A DNA stretch of 64,000 bases. Source: Symmetrospora coprosmae. Its lineage: Eukaryota; Basidiomycota; Cystobasidiomycetes; Symmetrosporaceae. How positions within the stretch are numbered: position 1 is the stretch's first letter; the number at the start of each line of letters is the position of its first letter. The notes beneath the pieces were generated by a model. That model had not been told where the DNA came from, did no database searches, and saw nothing but the letters and a program-made list of their open reading frames with translations. A program made the position numbers and the translations under genes. The stretch is from the NCBI GenBank assembly GCA_008802785.1, contig VUYT01000021.1:186001-250000 (forward strand), in the 5' to 3' direction. Of this stretch, positions 12,606-24,091 are shown in pieces.

Positions 12606-13353
12606 GATCCGGCGGAACAAGGCTGGAGAAGGATGGTGTAAGCGTCAAGGTCGCTCAGGGCAGGTCCCGGGCCGCCACCCCCTATTTAGCACGGGCCTGA
12701 CGGACGCGTCAATAGGACGCATTCAATGGAGCAATAGCAGAGCAGGACTGGAGGACAGTGCATAGTCAGTAGATACCCTTCGTTGTACTTAGATGCTCTT
12801 GCCTCCGCTCAGTCTAGTTTGGGGCAATTTAGCGAAGCTTACAGTTTTACGCAGCGACCTTTGCCACTTTCAAAGACTCTACGCTACAAGCCAGCAAACC
12901 ACAACGCAAGACCCGCTTCAATCTAACTAGCTCTATCTACTTCTAGTAAGCGTTAGATTGTCTGGGCCTTACAGATGGCTGAACCTCTAAGACAAGAATG
13001 TCAGATTGAGATCGGACACGGACACTGTTCAAAGGTCTTGGTGCCCATCATCGAACGTCGTTACGGAGGCATGACATGTACTAGACTGCTCCTTGCCGCA
13101 AGTACACGACTTGCTCGTTGCTGCCGCTTTCGGTTTGGGTATCATAGCACAGAGCTGGCTCTCGGGCTCCGGCAGGACACTCTTCGGAGCGAGGAGGAGG
13201 GCGCCGGCCGGGCCAGGGCGGCGGAAGGGGGAGGCGGCAGCGAGCAGCTCACCTGCTTTGACATCACTGCAACCTCGCTATAGACGACAAAGCAAGGAAG
13301 ACTTGCCGCACTCCTCTTCTGCATCTACCACACATACATATCCGCAAACAGCC
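12606..13353. other. Intergenic region upstream of mitochondrial MDH
   Basis: About 750 bp containing the MDH promoter and 5' UTR. I searched it for the missing N-terminus of the neighbouring NmrA-like remnant and found none. Confidence 0.5.
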
Positions 13354-15281
13354 ATGTCCCTCCTCGGCCGAGTCTCGATGGTCAAGAGCCACCTCTCGCG
13401 CTCGTTCGCGACGAGCGCACGAATCAACACCTCGGTCGCCGTTCTCGGTGCTGGAGGTGCGTTGCAGGACGAGCAGTGCCAGGCAGCGATGTGCACGGGC
13501 TGCATGCTGACTGCAACGATGTGTGCTGCCCTGCTCTGGTCTGTTCTGCGATTCCAGGCGGTATCGGACAGCCCCGTAAGTTTCGCCCCCGGTCTCCGCC
13601 GGTGGAGCTGCAATGATGGTGCTGCGCGCAGGGCAAGCGGCCAGGACACTGACAACTGACACTGCTGCGGCAAACCCATCCAGTGTCCATGCTGCTCAAG
13701 GTATGTCCCTGCATCCCGCCCGATCTGCGCGAGCTCGCCGCAGCAGAGGGCCCGGCCCAGGAACCGGCATTTCGGAATGCAAGAACTGACCCGGTCCCGC
13801 CGCTTGTACCGTGGTGTGATTGCAGCAAAACCCTCTGGTCTCCAAGGTCTCGTGCTACGACATCCGAGGCGCACCCGGTGTCGCGGCCGATCTCTCGCAC
13901 ATCAACACCCCCTCGACTGCTGTCGGGTACGGCGCTGAGAACGATGGCCTCCGAAAGGCGCTCGAGGGTGCCGACAGTGAGTTCCGACAGGAGAAGCCAC
14001 TTCTGCGCGGAGCACCGAGCAGCGCAAAGCTGACGTGTCGCCATCCCACACTACTTCGCAGTCGTTGTCATCCCCGCTGGTGAGCGAGCCTCGGCCGACA
14101 TTAGTTAAACAGAGTGTCAAGTCAAGAGCAAGCACTGATCCAGCTCAACGCATCATTGCGCAGGTGTCCCCCGAAAGCCCGGCATGACCCGTGACGATCT
14201 CTTCAACGTGAGCCCGCAGCCAATGACCGGTTAGCTATCGTATATGCAAGCTCACCTGCCTCGTTCTCACCGCAGACCAACGCCTCCATCGTCAGGGATC
14301 TCGCCACCGCTTGCGCCAAGTACTGCCCCAAGGCCCACCTGGCCATCATTGCCAACCCGGTCAACTCGACCGTCCCCATTTGCGCCGAGGTCTTCAAGAA
14401 GGCCGGCGTGTACGACCCCAAGCGCCTCTACGGTGTCACCACCCTTGGTGCGTCCCGCTGCAAATCCGCTCCAGGTATCTGACTGCCCTGCTGACGGAGC
14501 ATGCCTGCGCACAGACGTCGTCCGAGCCTCGACCTTCGTCTCTGGCCTCTCCGGCAAGGACCCCAAGGACGTCAACGTCACCGTCGTTGGTGGCCACTCT
14601 GGCGTCACGATTGTCCCCATCCTCTCGCAGCAGGACCAGGGCGCTGCCATCCTCAAGGAGGGCGGACAGAAGCTCGCTGACCTCGTCAAGCGGATCCAGT
14701 GCGTCATAACGTCGCCGCATGGGCCTTTGCTAGATCGGGCAAACCCCCGCTGATGTCCTTTATCCCGCCCGCAGGTTCGGTGGTGACGAGGTCGTCAAGG
14801 CCAAGGACGGTGAGTTTCCGTTCTTGGGTCACCGTCCGAGCAAGGCACGAGCTGACTTGCACCAATACCCACAGGTGCCGGATCTGCCACCCTCTCGATG
14901 GCCTACGCTGGTGCCGTGTTCGCCGACGCCCTGATGCGCGCCATCAACGGCGAGTCTGGCGTGACGACGCCTGCCTTTGTTGAGTCGCCCCTGTACAAGG
15001 ACCAGGGCGTCGACTTCTTCGCGTCGCAGATCACGCTCGGCCCCAACGGAGTCGAGAAGATTCACCCCGTCGGCACGCTCGACGCGTCCGAGCAGAAGCT
15101 CATTGACGCGTGCCTCCCCGAGCTCAAGAAGAACATTGAGAAGGGCATTGCCTTCACCAACGAGGGCGCCCAGTCCGCTCCCAAGGGTGCGTCGATCGTC
15201 TTTCACTTGAAACCGCCTGGCAAGTACGTCCGCTGACGGTAATCCTGCATCTGCGCTGTTCCAGAGGGCTTCCGCAACTAG
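13354..15281 (+). CDS. MDH1: Malate dehydrogenase, mitochondrial type
   Basis: Catalyses NAD-dependent interconversion of malate and oxaloacetate in the TCA cycle. Eleven exons join to exactly 1071 nt (356 aa). The first 25 residues ([25 protein letters not shown]) form a basic, Ser-rich mitochondrial presequence. The NAD-binding loop is [15 protein letters not shown]. Other markers are [64 protein letters not shown] and the catalytic-His segment [14 protein letters not shown]. Exons 2, 3 and 5 (13558-13575, 13684-13700, 14062-14079) are only 17-18 nt. A final 17-nt exon (15265-15281) ends EGFRN; reading through that intron instead would stop at 15236. Lacks a peroxisomal targeting signal, consistent with the mitochondrial isoform. 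Confidence 0.95.
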
Positions 15282-15666
15282 AGCAGAGCGTTAGAAACGG
15301 TTGTGCGCGCGTAGCTTGTGTGCCGAATCAATACGAAAGAGTGAACTGACGCTTCAAGTGAGATGCTCGCCCGCCCCTGAAAGTAGTGCAGTCGAGACCA
15401 CATTGTTGCTCTGTCCCAAACTGACAGTGAAAACGGGACTGAACTGCTCGATGATACTCTGACAACGCTCGATAGATAGAGGAAAGCGACAATTGACAAC
15501 AACGAACGTCAAGGGCGCTGGCATAATACGGATTCTCTGTTGCGGGGGACATCTAGCGTGTCAGAATCCGAACTCCTGCCGTTCCGTGGGAAAGGCCGAG
15601 GCACTCACGTATGGTCGTTCTCAACGGGACATCTTCCCCGGGCCTTTTGGTCTTTTGCAGCCTCGA
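15282..15666. other. Intergenic region between convergent MDH1 and CAF40
   Basis: 385 bp of shared 3' flank. No gene, repeat or RNA recognised. Confidence 0.5.
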
Positions 15667-17160
15667 CTACCCATCCACGCGATCGCTCAGGGCGAGGAGA
15701 AGACTCGCGAGACACCGCTTCGTGACAAGGTCGCCCTTCAGCAAGGGCGAGAAGGTAGCGTCTCGTAACGGTTCTGGGAGGCAGGCTCGCAGCGCTTCTC
15801 GGGCCCTGAGGGAAGGACAACAAAGTTTCGGATGCCCAGAAATTGTCAGTGGTGAGAGTCGTGATCCTCGTAAGTTGATGGCGGACCCACCGGAGGTTAT
15901 CGGACAGTCGCAGATAGCAGCGCACGACATGCTTGAGGAGTCGGACGGCCTGTGTCTCCACGAGCTGGGTGACCATGTTGCTGAGCACTGTGCCGACAGC
16001 ATAGAAGCGCTCGTACGTCTGGCAGATGTAGGCGAGGCCCATTTCGTCGAGGAGGATCTTCTGGACGATAAAGATGGCGACTGTCTTGCTGAGCTCGCTC
16101 CCCGTCTCCATGATGCGCAGGCAGAGGGGGATGATTTCCGTGGAGAGCAAGAAGTTGATGACGTCGCTGTTGTCGTTCTGCTTGACGAGGGCGCCAATGA
16201 CGCCGAGCGAGGTGAGGCGCAGGTACTCGAAGGGCCGTGTCTTGCTCGTCGTGTTGAGGAACGGGTACAGGAAGAGCGGGATGTGCGCCTGGAGGAAGAG
16301 GGCGCGCGTGTCGTTGTGCGAGGCGACGCACTGCAGCAGGGCGAGAGCGTTGCACACGCGGTTGGATGCGCCGGCTGTCAAGGAAGCGGGCGCGAGGAGC
16401 GGGTACACCGAGACGATCTCCTGGAGCAGGGCCGACATGACGCCTGAAAGAGAGCCACAGCAGAACGTGACGTCAGTCAGTCAGTCAGTATGAGCTGCAG
16501 CGGGAAGGCCGCCCTGCGCGGCGGTGGGCTATCCTCTTCCTACGCACCAAAAGAATGCCAGAGGACGAGGGCGAGGTCATCCCACTGTTCGCGCTTCTTG
16601 CTGAGCTCGAGCAAGGCTGCCTCTCGTGTAGCTGGGTTGAGGAGCTCGACGATGAGCCAGTACACCTTGTCGTTCTCTGACTGTGGTCCACCGAGTCCTC
16701 CTCCTCCTCCTCCTGCATCGCCGCCTATCCCTCCTGCAGCCGTCCCTGCCGGGGATGCGCTCCTTGCCGGGTAGTAGTTGCTCAAGGACGACGACGATGC
16801 AGACGCAGACGAACCAGGTATCTGCAGTGGACTCGCACTCCCACTGATGGATCGCCCTCCTCCTCCATTGCCGTTTCCACTGCCTGCACTGCCTGCACCC
16901 GACCCGGCCGCGAGCGAGCTCAGGGACGCCGCATGCGGGTTGGGCGACAGCAGGAGGTGCTTGGTCGCTGCGCGTGTGCCATGGCTGGCCGATGCGAGAT
17001 GGTGCGACGTGCTCGATGCTGCAGTGCCAGCAGAGGGCGGTCGCGGCGATGTCGACGGCGCCAGTCCTGCTCCTGCTGCCCCGCCGAGGCTGAGGCCGCC
17101 GTCGAGGTAGTCGAGGCCACTGCCAGTCCCACTACCACTGCCGTTAGTGACGCCGTCCAT
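15667..17160 (-). CDS. CAF40: CCR4-NOT subunit Caf40/Rcd1 (CNOT9 family)
   Basis: Armadillo-repeat subunit of the CCR4-NOT deadenylase complex. Three exons (16548-17160, 15891-16443, 15667-15805) join to 1305 nt, 434 aa. The first 160 residues are Gly/Ser/Ala-rich and probably disordered. The conserved Rcd1 core begins at [19 protein letters not shown] and runs through [59 protein letters not shown] and [19 protein letters not shown]. It ends in [14 protein letters not shown], the usual C-terminal helix. The start at 17160 fits the short head-to-head gap to PRP4; upstream codons read back into PRP4. Its partner DHH1 also lies in this window, though unlinked. Confidence 0.93.
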
Positions 17161-17388
17161 GCGCTGGCTCTGCTTCTGCTTCCTGATGCTGATATGCCAA
17201 TACGGTTGGGCGTTGTCGGGATGCAGAGGGAAGATGGCTGCCTGTCCCTGTCCGAGGCTCGCCGCTGTCCTCTCCTCTTCGTCTCCCACCCATCCCCATC
17301 CCAAGCATAGCAGGAAAGCAACAACAACGCACACGCGAGAGACGGCGCACCCTTCTGCTCCCCCTGGTGCTGCTAGAACGCGCCCATC
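17161..17388. promoter_or_regulatory. Bidirectional promoter interval between CAF40 and PRP4
   Basis: The two start codons are 228 bp apart on opposite strands, so both promoters must lie within or overlap this interval. No specific element is identified. Confidence 0.4.
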
Positions 17389-19411
17389 ATGGCCGACGTG
17401 CGTCACTTCCGTCGCGCGCGCATCTTCAATCCGAGCAGACGAGCGGACAAGAACTGACATCCATGTCAACCAATACCGCAGGGCATCGACTTTGACAGCC
17501 TCGCGGGGCCCTCAGGAGGCACGGGAGCAGACTACTACGATCTCGAAGAAGACGCAACCAATTCAGCCCTCATTGCCGAGCTCGACCGCAAAAAAGCCAG
17601 CCGCAAGCTCGCACTGCCGACGAATGACCTGGAGGTCAGACGGAGACTGCGGGGGCTCGGACATCCCATCACGCTCTTTGGCGAGAAGCGCGAGGACCGC
17701 AGAGAGCGCCTGCGCGATGTCATTGTCCGGCAGAGGCAGGCACAGGGCCTCGACATTGACATGGACTCCGGGAGTGACAGCGACGACAGCGGCGAGGATG
17801 GGGAGGGCAAAGAGGAAGAAGAGAAGGAGGAAGAGTTCTACACGGAAGGAGACGAGGACCTGGCTCGCGCACGGAGATGGATGGCGGCATACTCGCTACC
17901 CAGAGCGAAACGCAGAGTCGCGAGGCAAAAGGCAGAGGCGACCTTGCCTCTCACGCGGATACTGGAAGCGAGGAAGGGCGTCTTTGCGGAGCTCAAGGTG
18001 CGTTCGACGTGTACCGCTCAGCTTGTCCGCCGAGAGCTGATGCTCCACGCACATTTTCGCAGAGCTACACATCACTCGGCTCGCAGTTCGCGGACGAGCG
18101 GCCCATATGCGCAGTCCGGTTCAGCCCAAATTCCAAATACATCCTGTCTGGCTCGTGGTCGGGGACTGTCAAGCTGTGGGACGTGCCCAACTGCCATTTG
18201 ATAGAGCAGTACAAAGGGCACAACGGCGAGAGGATCGGTGGTTTGGCGTGGCATCCCAGAGCGACACTGCCAGGCGGACCAACGTCAAGCGAAGTCAACT
18301 TTGCCAGCTCGGGAGCAGACTTCAACGTCCAGCTGTGGGGGTTGCAAGGGTGGGTGACACGTTTGTAATCATGCTCGTTCGCCGGCCGTTAGAGGCAAGG
18401 ACTGACGCTTGGCTGCCCGCACAGGCTAGATCGCGATGCGAGCTTTGACGCTGCGGCTGCACAGCCCACAAAACCCCTCGCCACCCTCTCCGGGCACTCG
18501 CACCGCGTCTGCAAGCTCTCGTACCACCCTTCCGGCCGGTACATCGCGTCCGCATCGTACGACGGGACCTGGCGTCTCTGGGACGTTGCGAGCACGAAGG
18601 AGCTGCTGCTGCAGGAAGGGCACAGCAAAGAGCTGTACAGCATCGCCTTCCAGCCGGACGAAGGGTCGCTTGTCGCGAGCGGCGGACTGGACGCCATCGG
18701 GCGCGTGTGGGACACGCGCTCCGGGCGCAGCGTCATGGTCCTCGACGGGCACATCCGCGACATCCTCTCGATCGACTGGTCACCCGCCACGGGGCACCAG
18801 CTCGCGACGGGCTCGAACGATGACACGGTCAAGATCTGGGACCTCCGCATGCTCAAGTGCCTCTATACCATCCCGGCGCACCGCAGCAACGTGTCCGAAG
18901 TCAAGTTCTTCAAGGCAGAAGACGGGCTTACGGAGTTTCCGAAGACCATCGAGGCGGCAAAAGTCAAGCAGGAGCCAAAACCAAACGGCACAGCGCACGC
19001 AGAGGGCACACCGGACGTTGTCGTCAAGACGGAGGAGCAGGAGGACGTCAAGCCCGATGTCTTCAAGATGGACATGGACGAGTCGGAGCAGAGACCCGTG
19101 CCAGCAGCGGCAGGGTGGGGATGGAGCACACTCGCAAAAGCGCCAATCTCTGGCATGTACCTCGCCTCATCCGGGTACGACGGCTTCGTCAAGCTCTGGT
19201 CTGCAGACGACTGGCAGCTCGTCAAGAGCTTGAACAGCGAGGCGGGAGGCAAGATCATGAGCGTGGACCTGTCGCAGAGTGGGTGGACACCCGGTCGTGC
19301 TCGCACTCTGTGCTCGCTAATGCCTTTCTCGCTGCAGACGGCAAGTTCCTCGCGACGGGAGAGTGGTCGCGAACGTTCAAGCTGTTTAGCGCGGCCGACA
19401 TCAAGCTGTAA
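17389..19411 (+). CDS. PRP4: U4/U6 snRNP protein Prp4 (SFM domain plus WD40)
   Basis: Spliceosomal component of the U4/U6.U5 tri-snRNP. Five exons (17389-17397, 17482-17997, 18063-18349, 18425-19278, 19338-19411) join to 1740 nt, 579 aa. The first coding exon is only nine bases (Met-Ala-Asp). The splicing-factor motif is seen as [30 protein letters not shown], here split for reading: [18 protein letters not shown]. An acidic stretch follows. Seven WD repeats then include [60 protein letters not shown] and [15 protein letters not shown]. Between the fifth and sixth repeats sits an unusual insertion of about 60 residues rich in Lys/Glu, with two Val-Lys-x-Glu motifs. The last short exon closes the propeller. 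Confidence 0.94.
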
Positions 19412-19872
19412 GAGGCTAGTCTGGTGGAATTAGGGGGCTGGCAAATGCCGCAGGCTGGCTGGTCTGATGCCGTGCTGCGAGTAGAGGGACGTTGACACTC
19501 GATTGCATGGCGAGCGAGCCATGCGTGCAAATTTGACAATAGGCACTTCCATCTGACCGGGTTGCGGATCTTCGGTCTTATGCATGACTCATGATTCATC
19601 GCTGACAGCTTCAGCCAGCTGGTGACTGGTACGATGCAACGATTGCTCGGCTAAGTGTGCCGCATTCCGAGACTCGCCGCTTTCGGTCCCACTTTCTCGT
19701 CTGTAAACTATCGCAAGGATGGCATTGTCAAGCTTCCATTGTGCCAGGTGACATTCCCTAATGCCGTTGCAGGTTCGCTCGCTCACCTCCATGCTGTCCT
19801 GGTCCGTCTCAATGGCTGCGCATCCTTCTTAAGACCGATTCCTGCGAGGCCGTTGATCCATCTGTGCTAATG
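19412..19872. other. Intergenic region between convergent PRP4 and F-box-like copy B
   Basis: 461 bp marking the left border of the family cluster. No repeat or mobile-element signature seen. Confidence 0.45.
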
Positions 19873-21235
19873 CTATGCCATTTCAAGCGAAGCACTCGAT
19901 GCCCGGGATGCGTCATCAGCTACTTCGTGTGTAATCCCCTCCTTGTCGTCTCCCACCGTATAGTTGTGCAGAGTGAGATGTATTCCCGCGGACGTGCACA
20001 GTGCAGTGAGGCTGTCATGTAGATGAGCTGAGATGTGGGTGGACTCGTCGGGGAAGTAGCGGATAGATGTTTCGTCTTCAATGCCGATTTGTATCTCCCT
20101 GAGGTCGGTCTGCCATGTGCGATCCGCCAGTGAGGCTAGAAGATGCTGCGGAGCGCTCCGCCGGCCCTCGTCAGAACCGTCCTCCTCAGCTTCAAAGTCC
20201 ATTCCTAGCAGTTTCAGGCTATGAAGCTTGGGCGGAAGCAGGTGGAAGGCTGGGCCGTCGATATTGCCCAGGTCGAGAGGTCTGATGGTATGGTGTGCTT
20301 GCAAGTCCCGGCCTGGTGTACTGTTGGTCGGTCCCGTCCAAAGGGGAAAGCCCCAGGAATTGTCCCAGATATCCAGCTCGAGTTTCGAGATCTTTGCCTC
20401 AACTCCCCTGAGCAGCTGCTGCGCTACCATGAGCTCGTCTTCGAAGAATCTCAAAGCAAGACGCTCGAGCTTTGGAGATGCTTGCATGATCGACATGCAG
20501 TAGGTTATGTCCGTGCCTTCGCAATCGATGTGTGCGGAAGTCAACCTAGGGAGGAGAGCCGGACTGTCCGAGGTTCCGGGCGTACACTCGGTTGACGGAC
20601 ACAGGTGGACCAGATTTTTGGACGCTTGCGAGATGATCTCCTTGAATGGCTGCAGCGCATTTGACGGATTGTCTATTCCTGTCCCTCCGTCGGCGAAGAT
20701 GACGCAACTCTAGGCGCCCAGGGGCAATGCTGGCAGCAGGGCAGGCTGGAAGGGGCACGACGAGGACATCATGTCGACCTCAAGGCTCCGTGGACGCAAG
20801 TGCTGGAAGAGCCAGATGAGGTCGTCCAGGTCTTTCTCCGGGACCTTCGTTGTCACCGCCTCGATAGCCATGCAGACGTTATTGACCAGAGAGAGACGCT
20901 TTGCCGAAGCATCAGAGGCTCTCATGTATGCGATCAGGTTCTCCGGTTTGATCGCTACTACGACAGACTCGTCGTCGGAGATCGTTTCGCCAGCCATTAT
21001 TGGATCGTTGAAGACCATGGTGCGGTAAAGGGCATCGATAAAGCCCGCATGGAATTGGCGGCTGACGGAAAGACAAGCGAGCACTGAAGCGGGCGTAAGG
21101 CGTTTCGGATGCATTGTCGTCAAGTCTTAGCGCTCTCATGGCCGTGCTGAAGTCCTTGAGGCCTGGAGTACTTACCGTCCAGTTGCCCAAGATGCTCGGC
21201 AACGCTCTCGAGGATCTCGTTGGGCAACACGGCGA
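19873..21235 (-). pseudogene. F-box-like / leucine-rich family, copy B, apparently broken
   Basis: An F-box-like exon (LPNEILESVAEHLGQLDG, about 21185-21230) is followed by a phase-1 intron starting GTAAGT. The body then reads LACLSVSRQFHAGFIDALYR, as in its relatives. The rest aligns with copies C-F: DLIWLFQHLRPRSLEVD, IDGPAFHLLPPKLHSLKLLG, WQTDLREIQIGIED and the terminal marker SAGIHLTLHNY. Two problems suggest loss of function: no in-frame ATG precedes the F-box-like exon (a TGA lies just upstream), and a TAG near 20710 interrupts the body where relatives read PDRLRSLSI. A different frame locally restores the similarity (PGRLELRHLR), so compensating small indels are likely. A sequencing error cannot be excluded. 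Confidence 0.6.
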
Positions 21236-21766
21236 TGGTGAGTCAGGCCATAGTAGATAGCAAGCCTTGTTGATGCTCTGTCGCTGGTGTATCTTGTGCG
21301 ATGATTGCAGCGACGGGTTCGAGCAGAGCAGACCCGCACAAAGACGCGGTGATATAACAACCTCAGCTCAGGCTGCGCATGCGCTTTGGCCGCGGGCTGT
21401 ACTTTACTTCCTGATCCTTACAATTCACAACGCGTATAACGTGCTAGCGTGGCTCGACGGCTACCGTGTATCGCCGCACCATCGGTGGCTACTGTCTAAA
21501 TGCCGACTTACCCATGTCCGCTCGTAATAAGCGCCTGACCAAGTCCACGCTCTGGAGCTGCTGCGATTATCCTGCAAGACCAGCGTACCTCAGCGCCTGT
21601 TGGCATAGACCTCTGACCATGTACCCTTGCTTGAGACGACACAAGCTATCATTGTGCGCTGGCGGGGCCTCATTGGTCCTCGTTGGCCCACTTCGCCCGC
21701 TCCGCGCCATCGCTCATGATTCGAGACGGCTTGTGCCTGTGCTGCCGGACTCTGGGGATTACTGTG
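21236..21766. other. Intergenic region between copies B and C
   Basis: About 530 bp. It holds the putative 5' flank of B and the 3' flank of C. No other gene recognised. Confidence 0.4.
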
Positions 21767-23298
21767 CTAGACCATGCCCGGATCTGGCGAATCATCTGCT
21801 GTAGTCGCTCCGCCCGGGTCGCTGTCGCCGGGTGGGTCGCTGCCGCCGGATGGATCGCTGCCAGGCGCAGGCTCGCTTCCCAATGCTGATGGGTCCGAAC
21901 CCGACCCTCCTGATGCGCTCTTCTCGTCGCAATGGAGCAAGGTCAGAGTGATTCCCCTCCTCTCGCACGCCGCCCTCATGATCGCCTGTAGATCGGCAGG
22001 GATGTATAGACGCCGTCCGTACAGCCTGTCCGAGCTCCCAAGTCGGATCTCCCCGAGATCCGGCTGCCAGTCTGGTCTAGCCAATAGCTCCCTCAGCTGT
22101 TGCAATGCCGTCTGCTGGCCGCCATCGAGGGCGTCTCGGTCTGCTCCTTCGTCCTCCTGCTCCTCCAATGAGAGATGGACCCGGTCGATGGCGAGCGTCC
22201 TCAGCTTCGGCGGGAAGAGATGAAACGCGGGGCCGTTGACGGACAGCACACTCATGTCGAGGATGTGGTCGTGGTCGGTCAGGTCCAGTATTGCGGGTGG
22301 CCCCTCGGCGTTGGTTCCATTGCCATAGGGGTACCCCGCTCGGGACTGCAAGTCGAGAGACGCGATTTCCCCGTCGGCGACGTTGATGAGGTGCCGCACG
22401 GCGTCGAGCACGCTGGTACTGTTGCGGAAGTGAAGAACGAGCTGAGCCAGCTCAGGCGCTCTCGCGACAATGTCGCCGGCGTAGGAGGCATCTGGCTCAT
22501 CGCAGACGACCTCTGCACTGACGAGGTTCGGAAATTCTGCTGGCATGTCGACTGTCTCGTGCGCTTCCCGCGTGGGCGGTCTGTGCTCCTCGGTGGGCAG
22601 AGTCAGAGAGACCAGGCTCCCTGCGGCGCCGTTGATGATGGACTTGAATGGTCCAAGCTGGAAGGCTTCGGTCTCGCCGTCCCCATCCTCAGAGACGGCG
22701 ATGCTGAGGCTACGAAGGCGGTCCGGATTGAGCACCTCGAGGAGCGCAGACTGCAGGAAATGTGCGTTTGCCGTGCTTGTGAAGTGCAGCTCTACTGGGT
22801 GCAAGTGCTGAAAGAGCCAGACGAGATCGTCGAGAGACGGGCTCGTGGCAGTCGTGACGCCGTCCCAGGCTGGGTCGAGGTGGACTGAAACGCAGTGCGC
22901 GAGAGCGACACGCTGGGCCATGGCGTCTGATGCTCTCATGTTCGCCATCAGATTGGGTGGATCGATTGCGAGCGCGAGCGACAGCTCTGTCGCGCAAGGC
23001 GGGCGACCGTAGACCGTGATGGAAAGGGTGCGATAGTGGGCATCTATGAAGCCATCGTGGAACGTGCGACAGACAGTCAAGCATATGTTCACTGTGCAGC
23101 AACGACCAGTCTCCAGTCAGCCTCCTCCCCCGCTGGCCACGAAAGAACTCGTCAGATGGTTTCCGTACCGGAGCGCGGCTGGAGGTGAAGAGCAATGTGG
23201 TCAAAGACTTCGACGGGCAGTGCATGGATGCCGGCGAGTGACTCGCCCGATGCCGTCAGGGCGTCCTCAGCAGATGCAGCTGGGGCTCTCTGAGCCAT
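21767..23298 (-). CDS. F-box-like / leucine-rich family protein, copy C
   Basis: Exons 23169-23298 and 21767-23091 give 484 aa. The start is the ATG at 23298 (MAQRAPAASAEDALTASGES), followed by the F-box-like LPVEVFDHIALHLQPRS. After a phase-1 intron comes VNICLTVCRTFHDGFIDAHY. The body has regularly spaced Leu-rich strands, with markers LDDLVWLFQHLHPVELHF, LNPDRLRSLSIAVSED, VNGPAFHLFPPKLRTLAID and WQPDLGEIRLGSSDRLYGRR. It ends RRGITLTLLHCDEKS, then a low-complexity Gly-Ser-Asp-Pro tail. Bases 21974-23120 appear identical to 25925-27071 in copy E. Presumed SCF-type adaptor by analogy only; no function is established. Confidence 0.7.
21974..23120. repeat. Near-identical block shared with copy E (first copy)
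   Basis: 1147 bp matching 25925-27071 at a constant offset of 3951. Every stretch I compared by eye agreed base for base, and long frames on both strands translate identically. Similarity drops abruptly at both edges, inside coding sequence at the 3' end of the gene and inside the intron at the other. Confidence 0.85.
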
Positions 23299-24091
23299 GG
23301 TTGCTTGTGTACTGAGTGAGTGGTGAATGTTTGAACAAGGAAAGGTCGTCTACCCGACAAAGAGAACTTGAAGCCGGGCGCCATCGCTGGACGATCTTGC
23401 CGATCCATCTCCGCGACCCGCATGACGTGCCAGATGCAGATCTTGTTCCATTGCTCAGCACTTCCGCGTCATGGATAGATCCGTGCCATGTCGTGTTATA
23501 CAAGTATCGCCTGAGCTCAGGCTTGTGGTCTCGCTTTGCGCCCATGGCCAGGTCCTACGACCTGGTGCTCTGTATTAGCCGTCCCTATAGCTGTTCTGAA
23601 CTCGCAATAGTCCCTCCGCAACGCCAGTTCGGGCGGGCCAACTGGTGATGACCCGTCATACATCGTGGTAGGGCGTACGTGACTCTTACCAGAATCCTAC
23701 CTACGTACGTAGATGGTATTGTCTACAGGGAGACGCTTCATTGCGGCTCTTCCTACATATCGCCACTCAGAGCCGACGTGATCGAACTTCGGGCTGAAGC
23801 GTTCGAGCAGCGTCGAGCAACGTGTTACGAGTAGGGCGGAGGGAACTTGCACAGAGGCGCGCTGACGCGACAAGCACAGATTAGGAGGGCGTTGCGTGGC
23901 ACCCGTTGGGGCAGATATGAAGGCGCTACATCAGATGCCCCTGAAAACTACATGCGTGCCTCGGCAGCTACTAAATCGGATCGGCAGAGGTTTAACGACT
24001 CTCGGCCGTCTGCTGAGCCTTTGCACCCCGACCTCAAGCTCTGCTCTTGACAGACCAGGCAGCTTGTTCTGCTCGTGGCGCTCGCAGTCTC
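23299..24091. other. Upstream region of copy C, similar to the upstream region of copy E
   Basis: About 23380-23850 can be aligned with about 27330-27860, for example CTCCGCGACCCGCATGACGT in both and a CCTACCTACGTAC element at 23697 and 27724. This shows that the duplicated unit included the promoter. Divergence here is much higher than in the 1.15-kb block. Confidence 0.6.

Noticed and set aside
15611-16447. 278-codon plus-strand frame opposite CAF40
   Set aside because: Antisense shadow of the conserved CAF40 core, which explains its length.
21236-21766. Terminal inverted repeats or target-site duplications around the F-box-like copies
   Set aside because: No such borders found; the array is better explained by tandem duplication and conversion than by a mobile element.
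22175-22888. 237-codon plus-strand frame, repeated exactly at 26126-26839
   Set aside because: Antisense shadow of the F-box-like copies C and E. Its exact repetition only reflects the nucleotide identity of the two blocks.
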